Assembly (NCBI GenBank): GCA_947095585.1
Contig: OX352762.1
Span: 29,674,669-29,738,668 of the forward strand
Direction: 5' to 3'
DNA: 64,000 nt
Source: Nephrocerus scutellatus
Taxonomy: Eukaryota > Arthropoda > Insecta > Diptera > Pipunculidae
Part shown: positions 22,611 to 36,377 of the stretch, piece after piece
Layout of the letters: each line of letters starts with the position of its first letter
How positions within the stretch are numbered: the stretch's first letter is position 1
Position numbers and translations under genes: made by a program
The notes under the pieces: generated by a model
Seen by the model: only the letters and a program-made list of their open reading frames with translations
The model's database searches: none
What the model was told of the DNA's origin: nothing

Positions 22611-25600
22611 ATTTACATTTTTTAATTTTGGGTCTTTTAGGGTCTTTTGGGGTTCTTTAATGATTTTTGGGGATTTTGAGGGACTTTCGGAGGTCTTTTT
22701 GTGATTCTTTTCGGGGTCTTTTGTGGTCTTTTTGAGATCTTTTTGTCCACAAAATCAAAGAAGAAGCTGTCAAATTACATTTGCGCACGTAACCCAAACA
22801 ATTGGGATCTATTGGAACAGAAATGAAATAACGACTTTTGCTGGACAGATCGCGAATCAACACAAATTTAATTTTATTTTAAGTTAGGCTTGAATGCGTT
22901 TTTCCAAAGTTTTAATTTCACCGAAAACATTCAATAGAGTTATTTCCTCAAAATATATCCAATTTATCGTTTTCCAAATTTTCCAGAATTTTATTTTGAA
23001 CAAAATATCTCCGGGAACATAACGAACAAAACAATTTTTGCTGTTTATCCGAATTTTTCGACTTTCCTTTGTAATTGTCTTTGCTTCCTAGGACTATAAC
23101 GAACAAAACTACGCATTACGCAAATCCATCGTTCATATCGTGAGTTATGTTCGCGAGTTCATAAATAAATCCTATGGAAAACAGCACTTTCAGTTTCCGA
23201 ATTTTACAATTTTCCGGGCATCTTTTCTATTTTTTTTTTCGCATAAACTTTATTCGGACTATGGCGAATTTATAAAATCGGTCCAGTCGTTCTCAATTTT
23301 TTTTTTCACTTTAAAACCTTTTCTCATAATATACCAAATATACATAAAAAATTTCATAACAATCGGTCGAGCCGCTTCGGAGCAGTTGAGACCCAAACAC
23401 CGTGACACGAGATTTTTATATATTAGATGTATCTCCGATGGACAACACTTTTTGTAAAAATTTTGGAGACCCCAGGATCATGGGGCCCCAACAAATTTAA
23501 AAAAAAAAAATAAACCGAATTTTTTGAAATTTTATACACGCTTCGATATCTTCGATGGAAAACACTTTTTGTAAAAATTTTGGAGACCCCGGGCCCGGGG
23601 TTGTGGAACGCACACAAATTTTAAAAAAAAAATCAACCCGACTTTCTTCATATTTTATACACGTATCTCTGATGGACAACACTTATTGTACAACTTTTAC
23701 AGACGCCGGGCCCTGGGGTCGTGGGGCCTCATATAAATTTAAAATAAAAATTAACCCGATTTTGGTAAAATTTTATACACATATGTATCTCTGATGGACA
23801 AAACTTTATAGACATTTTTTGAACAAATTCGCCCTGAGGCCCGATGGGTGGTTTAAACATATGCTTATCTCAATGGATAAAAGTTTTTGTAAAATTTTTG
23901 GAACGAATGGGCCCTAAGGACTGTGGGCGGGACAATGAAATTTTTTTAAAAATTATCCCGATTTACTTTAAATTTTAAGCATATGTGTATCTCCGATAGA
24001 CCGAACTTTTTGTAAACATTTTTGAGTTTTTGATTTGAATTTTTTCATACAAATTTTTTTACACAGTTGAGAACAGTTTTTGAAAAAATTTTGAAGTGAA
24101 GGGGGCTCTAATATTAATTTTTTCCAAATTAACCCGACTCAAACTTTGCACACTTATGTTTCTCCTATTAGAGAATTTACATGAAAAATTTTAATTTTTG
24201 TGGGTTTTTTTTCTCTCTGTACGTTGGCTGCTGAAGCGACTGACTCTTATTTTCATATTAAACGCGAATTACGTTAGAATTTAAAGGTTCCAACTAGAGG
24301 TCTGCATGAATACATTCATTTTCTCTCTGCAATAGAGTATAGTACTTCAGTGTACTCTATTCATTGCAATAATACGAACTAGAGTGGACTGAAACGAGTA
24401 CCCATTTCTATGAAACAAATACTGTACAACATTCGATCACCACAAACCAAAACGAGTACACTGTTTGATTTTACTTTTGCATTTGAATACTCTATCCAAA
24501 CAATAAAATGCAATTTATAAATAATGTATATTATATGAAACAACACTGTAAACGTCAATGGTAGAAAATACTAAGAGTGATTTCGATTTGCATGCTCATG
24601 ACAATCTGCGACACACAAAAAAGTGTTTGTTATTCAGCTGCAGCAAGAATTGCAAGAATACAGCGATAATCTTTCTTTATATTTCTTTTATTATTAATTT
24701 ATTGATTACAGCTAGTTTTCTTCTATAGAACCCTGCTGAATAATTACCGAAGCCTATAAGTGAATGAATCATTCATTCGTAAGTGAGTACTCAGTGTACT
24801 CGTATTATATTCGGTGTACTCAGTGTACTGAACTCATTCTTTGTGAGTACACTGCACTAAACATTTTGTTGAAAATGGGTGAACTACCCATTTGAATATC
24901 AAACACCAGGTGAACTACTCATTTTAGATTTCAAGCTTAGAGTACAATAGTGATGGGAACCCAAATAATAATGAATGTCTAGAAACGTGTTTTTAGCGAA
25001 CATAGCGGAACCATCGCAGACAACTTTGTAAATGCCAAGAGGATGCAATCTGATCCCCTCAGTCTTAAACAGATAAAACAAAGCTACCTTGTCCGTTGAA
25101 CATACCTGCTGGCGCGCACAACGTGGAAATGGACAAGGTACAAGTGCGACACTTGAGGCGTAAAATAAAGTTTTCCCCCAAAAAAAAAAGTTTAAAAAAA
25201 AATTAAACTAAAATCCGTTTAAGCTAATTCAGTCTAAATTACAACTATCCATATGGCGAGCTGTGAAGCTCGCTTTACTATGTTGAATAAATAACTTTTC
25301 TGATAAATTTTATTGTTAAATCTAAGTGTAGTTACAATGTATTGCCGATGCCGTACTTTTGGTTTAAGCGTTGTTAAGGCGTTGAATTTTTGGTTACCTC
25401 ATGTGGCGTACACCACAGCGGTAGCGGATGTGGACAATGGAGCCCGCAATCTTCAGTTCACATGTTTCAATACGTTTCTTGTAACGATTCATTTCCACAC
25501 CACCTACTGAGGTAGAGCATCTAGAGCATTTTTTATGGTAGTATCCACGTACGCATAGTCATAATAAATAAATTTAGTAATAAATTTTATTGCTAAATCT

Positions 25601-27264
25601 AAGTAAGTATTGCCATATATTTTTCATTATATTTAAGTGATTGAAGTTTAAGAATTTATCTTCTTATATTAAATATAATTATAATTTTAGTTACGTACTC
25701 GACACATTTTTAAAAAAATGTAAATACATCGTACACGATATAAAAAATGTATTATATAACTAAATATGTATGCAGAAACCAGATGACAAAAAGGAATCCA
25801 TATTTACGTAACTCACAATCTTTTTGTGAGAAGCATTGTCAAATGTCTGAAATATAATTGTACATAATCACGTTTGGCTTAAAGCAAAGAGTATAGAGAT
25901 ATCAAGAGGAACGAAGTAGAACAAAAATTTTTATACAAAAATGAATGGGTTCCGCAATTGAAATGGGTTGTACAATCAGTTGTGTGAGTGCATTTTTAAC
26001 TTGTGTTTTGTATCATATTATATGAAGAACTGGCTAGGCACTCGCACTGCTTTGCAGATTAACTCAACTTTAAAGAAGGAATTTTAGTAGTACTTCATAC
26101 GTCGTTGTGTGCAGTGCACGTAGCACCAACCGTGCGCTGTGGTTGCTATGTTTTCACCACCAAATGGGGATATTCACCACAAAATCGAATTTCCGATTAG
26201 AGAATTTACAAGAATTTCACTGTTGTCTGTCTGTGGCTGGTGGAATCTTGTATTTTCCTGAAATTGTATACATGTGTATTTCCGGTGACAATACTTTCTA
26301 TTAAAATTTGGATGTGATCCGGCTCCGGGTTCGGGGGGCTTCCATACAAATTTTTTTTTAAATGTACCCGCTTTTCTTTAAATTTTATACACATGTAACA
26401 TTTGGAAGAGGTCGTGACCCGGGGGCGGGTTGCTCCCATACAACTTTTTTTTAAAGTTACTCGATTTTCTTAAAATACACATGTGTATCTCTAATTAGAG
26501 AATTTACAATAAAATTTAAAATTTTTCTCTATATTAGCGAGTCGCGTGTGATGCGTGGAAAAAATGAAATACATACTTTAAAATATTCCCGACGTTAAAA
26601 ACATTAATTTTGGCGATACCAAATAAGAAAGGACTGTGTGGCATGTGTCAATGTATATAGAATCTAAGATAGAAACAATTTATATAAATGTTTAAAGGTA
26701 TGCGACTTGACTTGTTGTAACCAAGGGTCCAATAACCGAAATTGCTATTGCCAGTTAAATGTTTCCAAAGACCAACCATTTTTTAATGATAAACATAAGA
26801 AGTTTAATGCTATTTATGGCCCTCCTCACTTAGTTAAAAGTGTTCGAAACAACTTATTAGTTACGGATTTGTCAACCACAGACAGAGTTGTAAGTTGGTC
26901 AGATCGAAACAAATTCTACTAGAAAAATGTGCACAAAATTGTATTGTCATATATATATATATATTGCCCTAGCGTTTAAAAAATGTTCGGGCCCAAATAA
27001 AGCTTTGGCAATAATGCATTTTTGTGATAAATTCGATATGCTCCTCGATGCTTTAAATAATAAAAAACAAATTTATTCAAATCCAAATTGCACAGCTCTA
27101 ACTAAGAGTAGAAAATAGCCCATATAAAATTTTAAGATCGTCGTTAAATTTTATAGCAACCATTAAAGGGTGTACCAAAATAAAACCTTATTGTTTTTCT
27201 GGACTTTTGCAAACTATTAATGCTGTGTTAAATCTCACAGACGAATTTTTAAACAAAAATTAAC
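22611..27264 (+). repeat. Tandem array unit 2 (4654 bp)
   Basis: Direct copy of unit 1 and unit 3. The left part (22611-24065) matches unit 3 exactly as far as read by eye; the right part (23935-27264) matches unit 1 exactly. The overlap of about 131 bp (23935-24065) is identical in all three. This is the pattern left when one 4654-bp period is duplicated in tandem. Confidence 0.85.
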
Positions 27265-30200
27265 ATTTACATTTTTTAATTTTGGGTCTTTTAGGGTCTT
27301 TTGGGGTTCTTTAATGATTTTTGGGGATTTTGAGGGACTTTCGGAGGTCTTTTTGTGATTCTTTTCGGGGTCTTTTGTGGTCTTTTTGAGATCTTTTTGT
27401 CCACAAAATCAAAGAAGAAGCTGTCAAATTACATTTGCGCACGTAACCCAAACAATTGGGATCTATTGGAACAGAAATGAAATAACGACTTTTGCTGGAC
27501 AGATCGCGAATCAACACAAATTTAATTTTATTTTAAGTTAGGCTTGAATGCGTTTTTCCAAAGTTTTAATTTCACCGAAAACATTCAATAGAGTTATTTC
27601 CTCAAAATATATCCAATTTATCGTTTTCCAAATTTTCCAGAATTTTATTTTGAACAAAATATCTCCGGGAACATAACGAACAAAACAATTTTTGCTGTTT
27701 ATCCGAATTTTTCGACTTTCCTTTGTAATTGTCTTTGCTTCCTAGGACTATAACGAACAAAACTACGCATTACGCAAATCCATCGTTCATATCGTGAGTT
27801 ATGTTCGCGAGTTCATAAATAAATCCTATGGAAAACAGCACTTTCAGTTTCCGAATTTTACAATTTTCCGGGCATCTTTTCTATTTTTTTTTTCGCATAA
27901 ACTTTATTCGGACTATGGCGAATTTATAAAATCGGTCCAGTCGTTCTCAATTTTTTTTTTCACTTTAAAACCTTTTCTCATAATATACCAAATATACATA
28001 AAAAATTTCATAACAATCGGTCGAGCCGCTTCGGAGCAGTTGAGACCCAAACACCGTGACACGAGATTTTTATATATTAGATGTATCTCCGATGGACAAC
28101 ACTTTTTGTAAAAATTTTGGAGACCCCAGGATCATGGGGCCCCAACAAATTTAAAAAAAAAAAATAAACCGAATTTTTTGAAATTTTATACACGCTTCGA
28201 TATCTTCGATGGAAAACACTTTTTGTAAAAATTTTGGAGACCCCGGGCCCGGGGTTGTGGAACGCACACAAATTTTAAAAAAAAAATCAACCCGACTTTC
28301 TTCATATTTTATACACGTATCTCTGATGGACAACACTTATTGTACAACTTTTACAGACGCCGGGCCCTGGGGTCGTGGGGCCTCATATAAATTTAAAATA
28401 AAAATTAACCCGATTTTGGTAAAATTTTATACACATATGTATCTCTGATGGACAAAACTTTATAGACATTTTTTGAACAAATTCGCCCTGAGGCCCGATG
28501 GGTGGTTTAAACATATGCTTATCTCAATGGATAAAAGTTTTTGTAAAATTTTTGGAACGAATGGGCCCTAAGGACTGTGGGCGGGACAATGAAATTTTTT
28601 TAAAAATTATCCCGATTTACTTTAAATTTTAAGCATATGTGTATCTCCGATAGACCGAACTTTTTGTAAACATTTTTGAGTTTTTGATTTGAATTTTTTC
28701 ATACAAATTTTTTTACACAATTGAGAACAGTTTTTGAAAAAATTTTGAAGTGAAGGGGGCTCTAATATTAATTTTTTCCAAATTAACCCGACTCAAACTT
28801 TTCACACTTATGTTTCTCCTATTAGAGAATTTACATGAAAAATTTTAATTTTTGTGGGTTTTTTTTCTCTCTGTACGTTGGCTGCTGAAGCGACTGACTC
28901 TTATTTTCATATTAAACGCGAATTACGTTAGAATTTAGAGGTTCCAACTAGAGGTCTGCATGAATACATTCATTTTCTCTCTGCAATAGAGTATAGTACT
29001 TCAGTGTACTCTATTCATTGCAATAATACGAACTAGAGTGGACTGAAACGAGTACCCATTTCTATGAAACAAATACTGTACAACATTCGATCACCACACA
29101 CCAAAACGAGTACACTGTTTGATTTTTCTTTTGCATTTAAATACTATATCCAAACAAAACGTGTGCAATAATAACTGCTAAAAATGCACTGAGTACACCG
29201 AGTACACCGAGTGAACCGAGTACAACGAGTACACCGAGAACACTTAATGCACAAAGTTAACTTTAAACGCTTACATAATAACTAACACGGTGTTAAGGTT
29301 TACACTACTAGAAAATATCGCTAAAAAAATAATTAAATTTTGTTTTAATAAAATGCAATTTATAAATAATGTATATTATATGAAACAACACTGTAAACGT
29401 CAATGGTAGAAAATACTAAGAGTGATTTCGATTTGCATGCTCATGACAATCTGCGACACACAAAAAAGTGTTTGTTATTCAGCTGCAGCAAGAATTGCAA
29501 GAATACAGCGATAATCTTTCTTTATATTTCTTTTATTATTAATTTATTGATTACAGCTAGTTTTCTTCTATAGAACCCTGCTGAATAATTACCGAAGCCT
29601 ATAAGTGAATGAATCATTCATTCGTAAGTGAGTATTCAGTGTACTCAGTGTACTCGTATTATATTCGGTGTACTCAGTGTACTGAACCCATTCTTTGTGA
29701 GTACACTGCACTAAACATTTTGTTGAAAATGGGTGAACTACCATTTGAATATCAAACACCAGGTGAACTACTCATTTTAGATTTCAAGCTTAGAGTACAA
29801 TAGTGATGGGAACCCAAATAATAATGAATGTCTAGAAACGTGTTTTTAGCGAATATAGCGGAACCGTCGCAGACAACTTTGTAAATGCCAAGAGGATGCA
29901 ATCTGATCCCCTCAGTCTTAAACAGATAAAACAAAGCTACCTTGTCCGTTGAACATACCTGCTGGCGCGCACAACGTGGAAATGGACAAGGTACAAGTGC
30001 GACACTTAAGGCGTAAAATAAAGTTTTCCCCCAAAAAAAAAAGTTTAAAAAAAAATTAAACTAAAATCCGTTTAAGCTAATTCAGTCTAAATTACAACTA
30101 TCCATATGGCGAGCTGTGAAGCTCGCTTTACTATGTTGAATAAATAACTTTTCTGATAAATTTTATTGTTAAATCTAAGTGTAGTTACAATGTATTGCCG

Positions 30201-31445
30201 ATGCCGTACTTTTGGTTTAAGCGTTGTTAAGGCGTTGAATTTTTGGTTACCTCATGTGGCGTACACCACAGCGGTAGCGGGTGTGGACAATGGAGCCCGC
30301 AATCTTCAGTTCAAATGTTTCAATACGTTTCTTGTAACGATTCATTTCCACACCACCTACTGAGGTAGAGCATCTAGAGCATTTTTTATGGTAGTATCCA
30401 CGTACGCATAGTCATAATAAATAAATTTAGTAATAAATTTTATTGCTAAATCTAAGTAAGTATTGCCATATATTTTTCATTATATTTAAGTGATTGAAGT
30501 TTACGAATTTATCTTCTTATATTAAATATAATTATAATTTTAGTTACGTACTCGACACATTTTTAAAAAAATGTAAATACATCGTACACGATATAAAAAA
30601 TGTATTATATAACTAAATATGTATGCAGAAACCAGATGACAAAAAGGAATCCCATATTTACGTAACTCACAATCTTTTTGTGAGAAGCATTGTCAAATGT
30701 CTGAAATATAATTGTACATAATCACGTTTGGCTTAAAGCAAAGAGTATAGAGATATCAAGAGGAACGAAGTAGAACAAAAATTTTTATACAAAAATTAAT
30801 GGGTTCCGCAATTGAAATGGGTTGTACAATCAGTTGTGTGAGTGCATTTCTAACTTGTGTTTTGTATCATATTATATGAAGAACTGGCTAGGCACTCGCA
30901 CTGCTTTGCAGATTAACTCAACTTTAAAGAAGGAATTTTAGTAGTACTTCATACGTCGTTGTGTGGTGTGTGCAGTGGACGTCGAACCAACCGTGCGCTG
31001 TGGTTGCTATGTTTTCACCACCAAATGGGGATATTCACCACAAAATCGAATCTCCGCTTAGAGAATTTACAAGAATTTCACTGTTGTCTGTCTGTGGCTG
31101 GTGGAATCTTGTGATTTTCCTGAAATTGTATACATGTGTATTTCCGGTGACAATACTTTCTATTAAAATTTGGATGTGATCCGGCTCCGGGTTCGGGGGG
31201 CTTCCATACAAATTTTTTTTTAAATGTACCCGCTTTTCTTTAAATTTTATACACATGTAACATTTGGAAGAGGTCGTGACCCGGGGCGGGTTGGCTCCCA
31301 TACAACTTTTTTTTAAAGTTACTCGATTTTCTTAAAATACACATGTGTATCTCTAATTAGAGAATTTACAATAAAAATTTAAATTTTTCTCTATATTATC
31401 GAGTCGCATGTGATGCGTGGAAAAAATGAAATACATACTTTAAAA
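27265..31445 (+). repeat. Tandem array unit 3, diverged 3' part
   Basis: Matches unit 2 exactly to 28719, then carries scattered substitutions. It contains about 199 bp (29149-29347) absent from units 1 and 2, including short GAGTACACCGA tandem repeats (29190-29245). Homology ends near 31445, where errantivirus-like env sequence begins. Confidence 0.8.
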
Positions 31446-31454
31446 TATGCCCGA

Positions 31455-31921
31455 CCTTAAAAACATGGATGCACGAGATGCACAAAGAATCAATAACCAA
31501 ATAGAAACAATAGATACTAATATACAAAATTTAACAAATGCAATATGAATATGAATGAAACAAGATTCCATTAATTTACAATTAATGCATATGTAGATTC
31601 AAAAATATCACAGATCATATAAATAACGAACAAAACACCATAAAGTAATTTCTAGAAATTTCAGCAAATAAAATGAAGAGAGATGAAGAATGATGAAGAA
31701 ATACAAATTACTTCCACTGAACAACTTTATGAGCTATTAACATTAAAAGGCTATTACAATGAAACAAAAATTATATTTACCGTTTTAATACCTATACATA
31801 ATACAAAATACCATATGTACCACATCATAGTCCAATTACCTGTTAACGAAACAAAGCTTGTAACATCAAAACCTTATATTGCATATAACGATCACAATAT
31901 TCATTACTTTAGGATTTGGGG
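31455..31921 (+). pseudogene. Errantivirus-like env remnant, N-terminal side
   Basis: The plus strand reads as degraded envelope protein of an insect gypsy-type endogenous element: a region with NNQIETIDTNIQNLT near 31470-31545, stops, then an open stretch from 31683 with MYHIIVQLPVNETKLVTSK, typical of the extracellular part of errantivirus Env (fusion protein related to baculovirus F). Gag and pol of this element are missing. The frame is cut at 31922 by the LTR of the CsRn1-type element; its continuation is at 37292. It is an old, broken copy. Confidence 0.65.
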
Positions 31922-32408
31922 TGGAGGGGGGGGGGTATAAAACTGTCCACCCAATTATATTTTAGGTTAACTTACTCCGGCTTGATATCAATCGGCATCG
32001 CCAATGCTTCCACGAAACCCAAAACTTTTGAATGAAAATATTATTTGAATTTACTTTATTTAATAAATATTTTTTATACAGAAATACGATACGTAGAATA
32101 CGATCGTGTCCACACTGTCAACTATTTTTAAATTAATGAATTTGACATTAATTGAAATACAATTTTTTACAAAAGAACTAAACTCAAAATGGCGTCGCCA
32201 AACGAAACGTGTCGTGTAAATTTTTTGTAGTTCTTTAACCTTCTACTACTTTATATCGACTGTCTGATCGACTTTTTTTATTTTATTTTTTTCGTATGCC
32301 GGGTGACGACGAAACTTCAATGGGCTGCGCACCGCAAATATGACAGCTGCTGCCAATCGTGTTAAACACTGGCACTGTTACTGTTGACTACTTCATTGCG
32401 TCGCCACA
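31922..32408 (-). repeat. 3' LTR of the CsRn1-type element (487 bp)
   Basis: On the minus strand it starts TGTGGCGACGCAATGAAGTA and ends in a C run plus CA-type end. It is nearly identical to 36948-37291 except for about 143 bp (32167-32309) missing from the other LTR. The outer border is uncertain by a few bases because of the homopolymer. Confidence 0.85.
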
Positions 32409-32438
32409 TTACCCCCTTCCTAGTGAGCGAAGTGAACG

Positions 32439-35400
32439 CTACTCCAGGAACTTAGCTGGGCGTCTTGACTGCCGTCCTGATCTTGTTTGGTTATGGACCG
32501 ACTGTGCTGGCGGTTCTATCGGATTGCTAAATGTCACTTTTTTCGTGACCTTTTGTTGCTGTCCTATTTCCTGTGACGTATCCACTGTTTGTGGTACTGG
32601 CTTTGCGTTGATCTCGTGAGGCTCCTCCCGTATTATGAAACATGGCTTCAACCTGTTAATTGAGATGTTTACAGTCCTCTCCTTAATTTTGACTGTAAAA
32701 TATTTGTCACTACGCCGAATAATTTGATATGGCCCTTCGTACGGCCGCTGCAATGCTGCCCTTAGCGCATCGGTTCTAACAAAAACGTGAGTGCAATCCT
32801 TCAAATCTTTGAAAATGAACGTGCTATCTTTGACGTGTATAGAAGCTGGAGTGGGTTGGATGCTCTTGAAATGCCTTCGTAACCCAATTATAAACTCTGA
32901 TGGTGTTATGTTCGATTTGCTTGTTTCGAAAAAATCTCCTGGTAACCTCAAACTCTCGCCATATACCAGTTCTGCTGCAGATGTTCTCAACTCGACTTTA
33001 TACGCTATTCGTAACCCTAATACTATTAACGGAAGTGTCTTGGTCCATTGTGCGTTACCTTGACACATGATTGCAGCCTTCAGCGTCCGATGTAATCTCT
33101 CGATCATCCCGTTGCATGCGGGGTTATAAGCGGTAGTTTGCTTGTGTTTGAACCCAAGTACCTTAGCCAGCTCCGTAAACAGTAATGACTCGAACTGGGA
33201 GCCTTGATCCGTTGTAATGCTAACCGGGATGCCGAAACGACAAATCCACTCTTTGATTATCGCGTTTGCTACCGTGTCAGCTTTTATATCCGCTACAGGT
33301 ATAATCTCGGGCCAACGCGTATAACTATCAACTAGTGTAATGCAGTACCTGTTGCCTTCTGATGGTGGAAGAGGACCAATGATGTCCAAGTGGATCTCAT
33401 CAAATCGTTTGCTTGCATTAGCGTACACTCCTATTGTCGATTTGACGTGTCTAGATACTTTTGATCTTTGACAAGCGACACATGCTTTTGCCATTGCGTT
33501 AACATCTTTGTTCATTCCTGGCCACACGTATTTCTTTGCTACCTTTTTCGTAGTTGTACGGATTCCTGGGTGAGATAAGTTATGCACGCTGTCGAAAATT
33601 CCTCGGCGAAACTGCTCTGGAATGTATGGTCTCGGTGTACCAGTAGAAACGTCGCAAAAAATCTCAGTGTCCAGCCCCAATACGAATAATTTTTGTAACT
33701 TCAGGGATTTATTTGATTCGATAAGTTCAGCCAACATAGGATCGGATTCTTGCTCTTTTGCTATTAGCCTGTAATTGATGGCACTGCCTAGAGTTAACTC
33801 CTCTATTCTCGACAAGGCGTCAGCCACCGTATTGTCTCTACCCGCGATATGTCGTATATCCGATGTGTATTGAGAAATAAAGTCCAAGTGACGACGTTGT
33901 CTGGGGGATGCTTTGTCCAAGTTTTGTTGTAAAGCATACACCAATGGTTTGTGATCTGTGAACAGAATGAATGAACGTCCCTCAAGTATATGTTTGAAAT
34001 GTTTGACGGCGCTGTAGGCCGCCAAGAGCTCTCGATCATAAGCGCTATATTTACGCTGTGTGTCATTTAATTTAACTGAAAAAATCCAAGTGGCGTCCAT
34101 ACATCCGCTAAACGCTGTTGTACTACAGCCCCGATTGCTGTGTCTGACGCGTCGACCATAACTGATAATTCCGCTTCCGAGGAAGGATGCGCCAACATTA
34201 CTGCGTCTCTTAACTTTGTTTTGCTAAGCTCAAACGCGTTTTCGCTTTCAATTGTCCATTCTACTTTCCTCTTGTCGTTCTTTTTGCTTCCTTTTAAGAA
34301 CTCGTTGAGCACTGCTTGATCGTGCGCTGCGTTCGGGATAAATTTCCTGTAGAAATTGAGCATGCCCAAAAATCTGCGCAACCCGCTGATTGTCTCGGGT
34401 TTCGGAAAGTTTAATATAACTTCCACCTTTGACGATGAGGGTTTTATACCATCACCCGAGATCTCGTGACCTAGGAACGTGACTTCTGGTTGACCGAAAA
34501 CGCATTTACTCACGTTTATGATTAAACCTGCTTCTTTTAATCGCGCAAATACGATTTTAAGGTGAACCAATGTTCCTCCATCGACTGCGACGCCACCAGC
34601 AAATCATCAATATACGGAAAACAAAAATTCAGATTGCGCATTACTGCGTGGATGCATCTCTGGAACGTTTGAGCAGCGTTTCTCAGGCCGAACGTCATTC
34701 TGGTGAATTCATATAACCCGAAAGGTGTGCAAATGGCCGTCTTCGGAATATACTGCTCTTCCACTGGAATCTGATGGTATGCCTTAATGAGGTCTATAGT
34801 AGAGAATATTTTGCAATTGTGTAACTGGCAAGAAAAATCCGTCAAAAATGGAATAGGATATCTGTCCGGCTTGGTTTGTGCGTTTCCATCTTTTTTCCTA
34901 ACCAACTGTAATGGGCTCGACCACTCTGAGTCCGAAGGACGATATATGCCCTGACTTAACATAATGTCGAATTCCTTTTTTGCCATTTCGAGCTTTTCAG
35001 GCGACAGGCGTCTCACCTTTGCCGCGCAAGGCTGACCGGTTGTTGCGATGACATGTGATACTTTAACCCTTCTTCCATCACCATTTAATTTGTCCACGGT
35101 TATCTCTTTATAACTTTACAATAACCTAAAAATGTCTGAATTTAATGATTCAGATGAAATTGTTCTTAGTTCCGATGATGGTCCTGTAATGATTCTCGAA
35201 GAACGCACATAGATCAATGAGAGTGGATCAATTAATTTTTTATTTTTGATATCTACCAGCAACCCGTAGTGTTTTAGGAAATCTGACCCGATAATAGGTC
35301 TGTCCACGTCTGCTATCAAGAACTTCCATATGAATTCCCTACGAAGGTCCAAATTCAACTTGATGACTTTACTGCCGAAAGTGTTTATTTGCGTGGAATT

Positions 35401-35559
35401 TGCAGCGAACAACTTAACGTCGCTTTTGGCATTTCGTTCGTGAATATTTGGTGGTAACACTGACACATCTGCTCCTGTATCTACCAGGAATTGCTTTTTA
35501 CTGACTAAATCTATTATTAAAAGACGACATTTATTGCGGCCAACATCGCTAGTCGCCAT
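32439..35559 (-). pseudogene. CsRn1-type pol: protease, RT, RNase H, integrase
   Basis: Order on the minus strand: aspartic protease with LVDTGADVSVLPP (35559-35116), in-frame stop TAA at 35118-35116, reverse transcriptase with FSTIDLIKAYHQIP and catalytic YIDD (35097-34537), a one-base frameshift at about 34565, the RT thumb and connection (VFGQPEVTFLGHEI), a second frameshift in a T run at about 34080, RNase H (TDHKPLVYAL) and integrase (HNLSHPGIR...CVACQRSK zinc finger, then a DDE core with LDIIGPLPP, TTDQGSQFE and ACNGMIERLHR). The integrase frame runs 553 codons to 32439. Catalytic residues are kept, so inactivation is by few lesions and probably recent. Confidence 0.9.
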
Positions 35560-35573
35560 TAACGACGCGCCAT

Positions 35574-36377
35574 TTAGTTTTTTGCAGCATCACTTGTCCT
35601 GCTTCCCGACTTGAAATTGCATGGCGTCATGCATTTGCGAGCTTTGTCACCGAATCTGTAATGATATCGGCACAAAGGAAACCGGCGAACTTCGCTATCA
35701 CTACGTTTACGAACGGATCTGTCTCTTTGTCGATAATGGTTGGACTGGTTTGGTGATCTACTCCTACTATGTGTCAGACTATTTACCATTTTCGTCAAGG
35801 CATCAATTTGCTTTGCTAACTTGTCCATTGAATGAGGACTATCGTAACTGACCGCGCACACTTCAGTCACCCTTTGGACTTCTAAAATTCTATCCGCCGT
35901 GGCTGCTAATTTTTCGATGTTGCTCTCTTCTAAGCTTGTTAGGACTGTTTGTGCCTGGGAAGGTAATCGTTGTAGCCAGAGATTTAACAATACCGAGTCC
36001 TGTATCTGCGTTCCTGCGAGGCCTTGCATTTCCCGAAGCAAGTCGGATGGCTTTCTGTCGCCTAACTGTAGCCCCTTCAATAATCTATCCAGTTTAATTT
36101 TTGCCGAATCGCTCAAACGTTCGATAATCGTTTTTTTGAGATCATCGTATTTTGATTTCTCAGGAGGTTTTAATATTTTCTCCCTAACGCACTTCACTGT
36201 CTCACAATCCAACGCCGCTATTAAATAATCGTATTTGGTTTGATCCGCAGTTATACCCGAAATGTTAAGCTGGGCTTCTAGTTGATGGAACCAAATTTCT
36301 AAATCGTCCCTATTGAACGGTGGTGCTTTCATTGACACCCTAAACGCAGACTTGATCTCCGTTTCGTCGTCGGACAT
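35574..36377 (-). CDS. CsRn1-type Gag
   Basis: A 267-residue open frame starting 5' of pol. The N-terminal two thirds are the capsid-like region of gypsy Gags (FHQLEAQLNISGI near the start, LPSQAQTVLTSL near residue 155). A Ser/Arg-rich linker precedes CRYHYRFGDKARKCMTPC near the end, which has the C-H-C-C spacing of CsRn1 Gags rather than the usual CCHC zinc knuckle. Gag and protease are separated by a stop and a short gap. The frame itself is intact. Confidence 0.85.
   Translation of the reverse strand: MSDDETEIKSAFRVSMKAPPFNRDDLEIWFHQLEAQLNISGITADQTKYDYLIAALDCETVKCVREKILKPPEKSKYDDLKKTIIERLSDSAKIKLDRLLKGLQLGDRKPSDLLREMQGLAGTQIQDSVLLNLWLQRLPSQAQTVLTSLEESNIEKLAATADRILEVQRVTEVCAVSYDSPHSMDKLAKQIDALTKMVNSLTHSRSRSPNQSNHYRQRDRSVRKRSDSEVRRFPLCRYHYRFGDKARKCMTPCNFKSGSRTSDAAKN

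Noticed and set aside
18227..31445. LTR retrotransposon pair or segmental gene duplication
   Set aside because: Three direct copies with no gag/pol between and no host gene inside; it is a tandem repeat of mixed element fragments.
31683..31940. Domesticated host env gene
   Set aside because: Truncated by an LTR, lacks the N-terminal start and its downstream half is full of stops and frameshifts.
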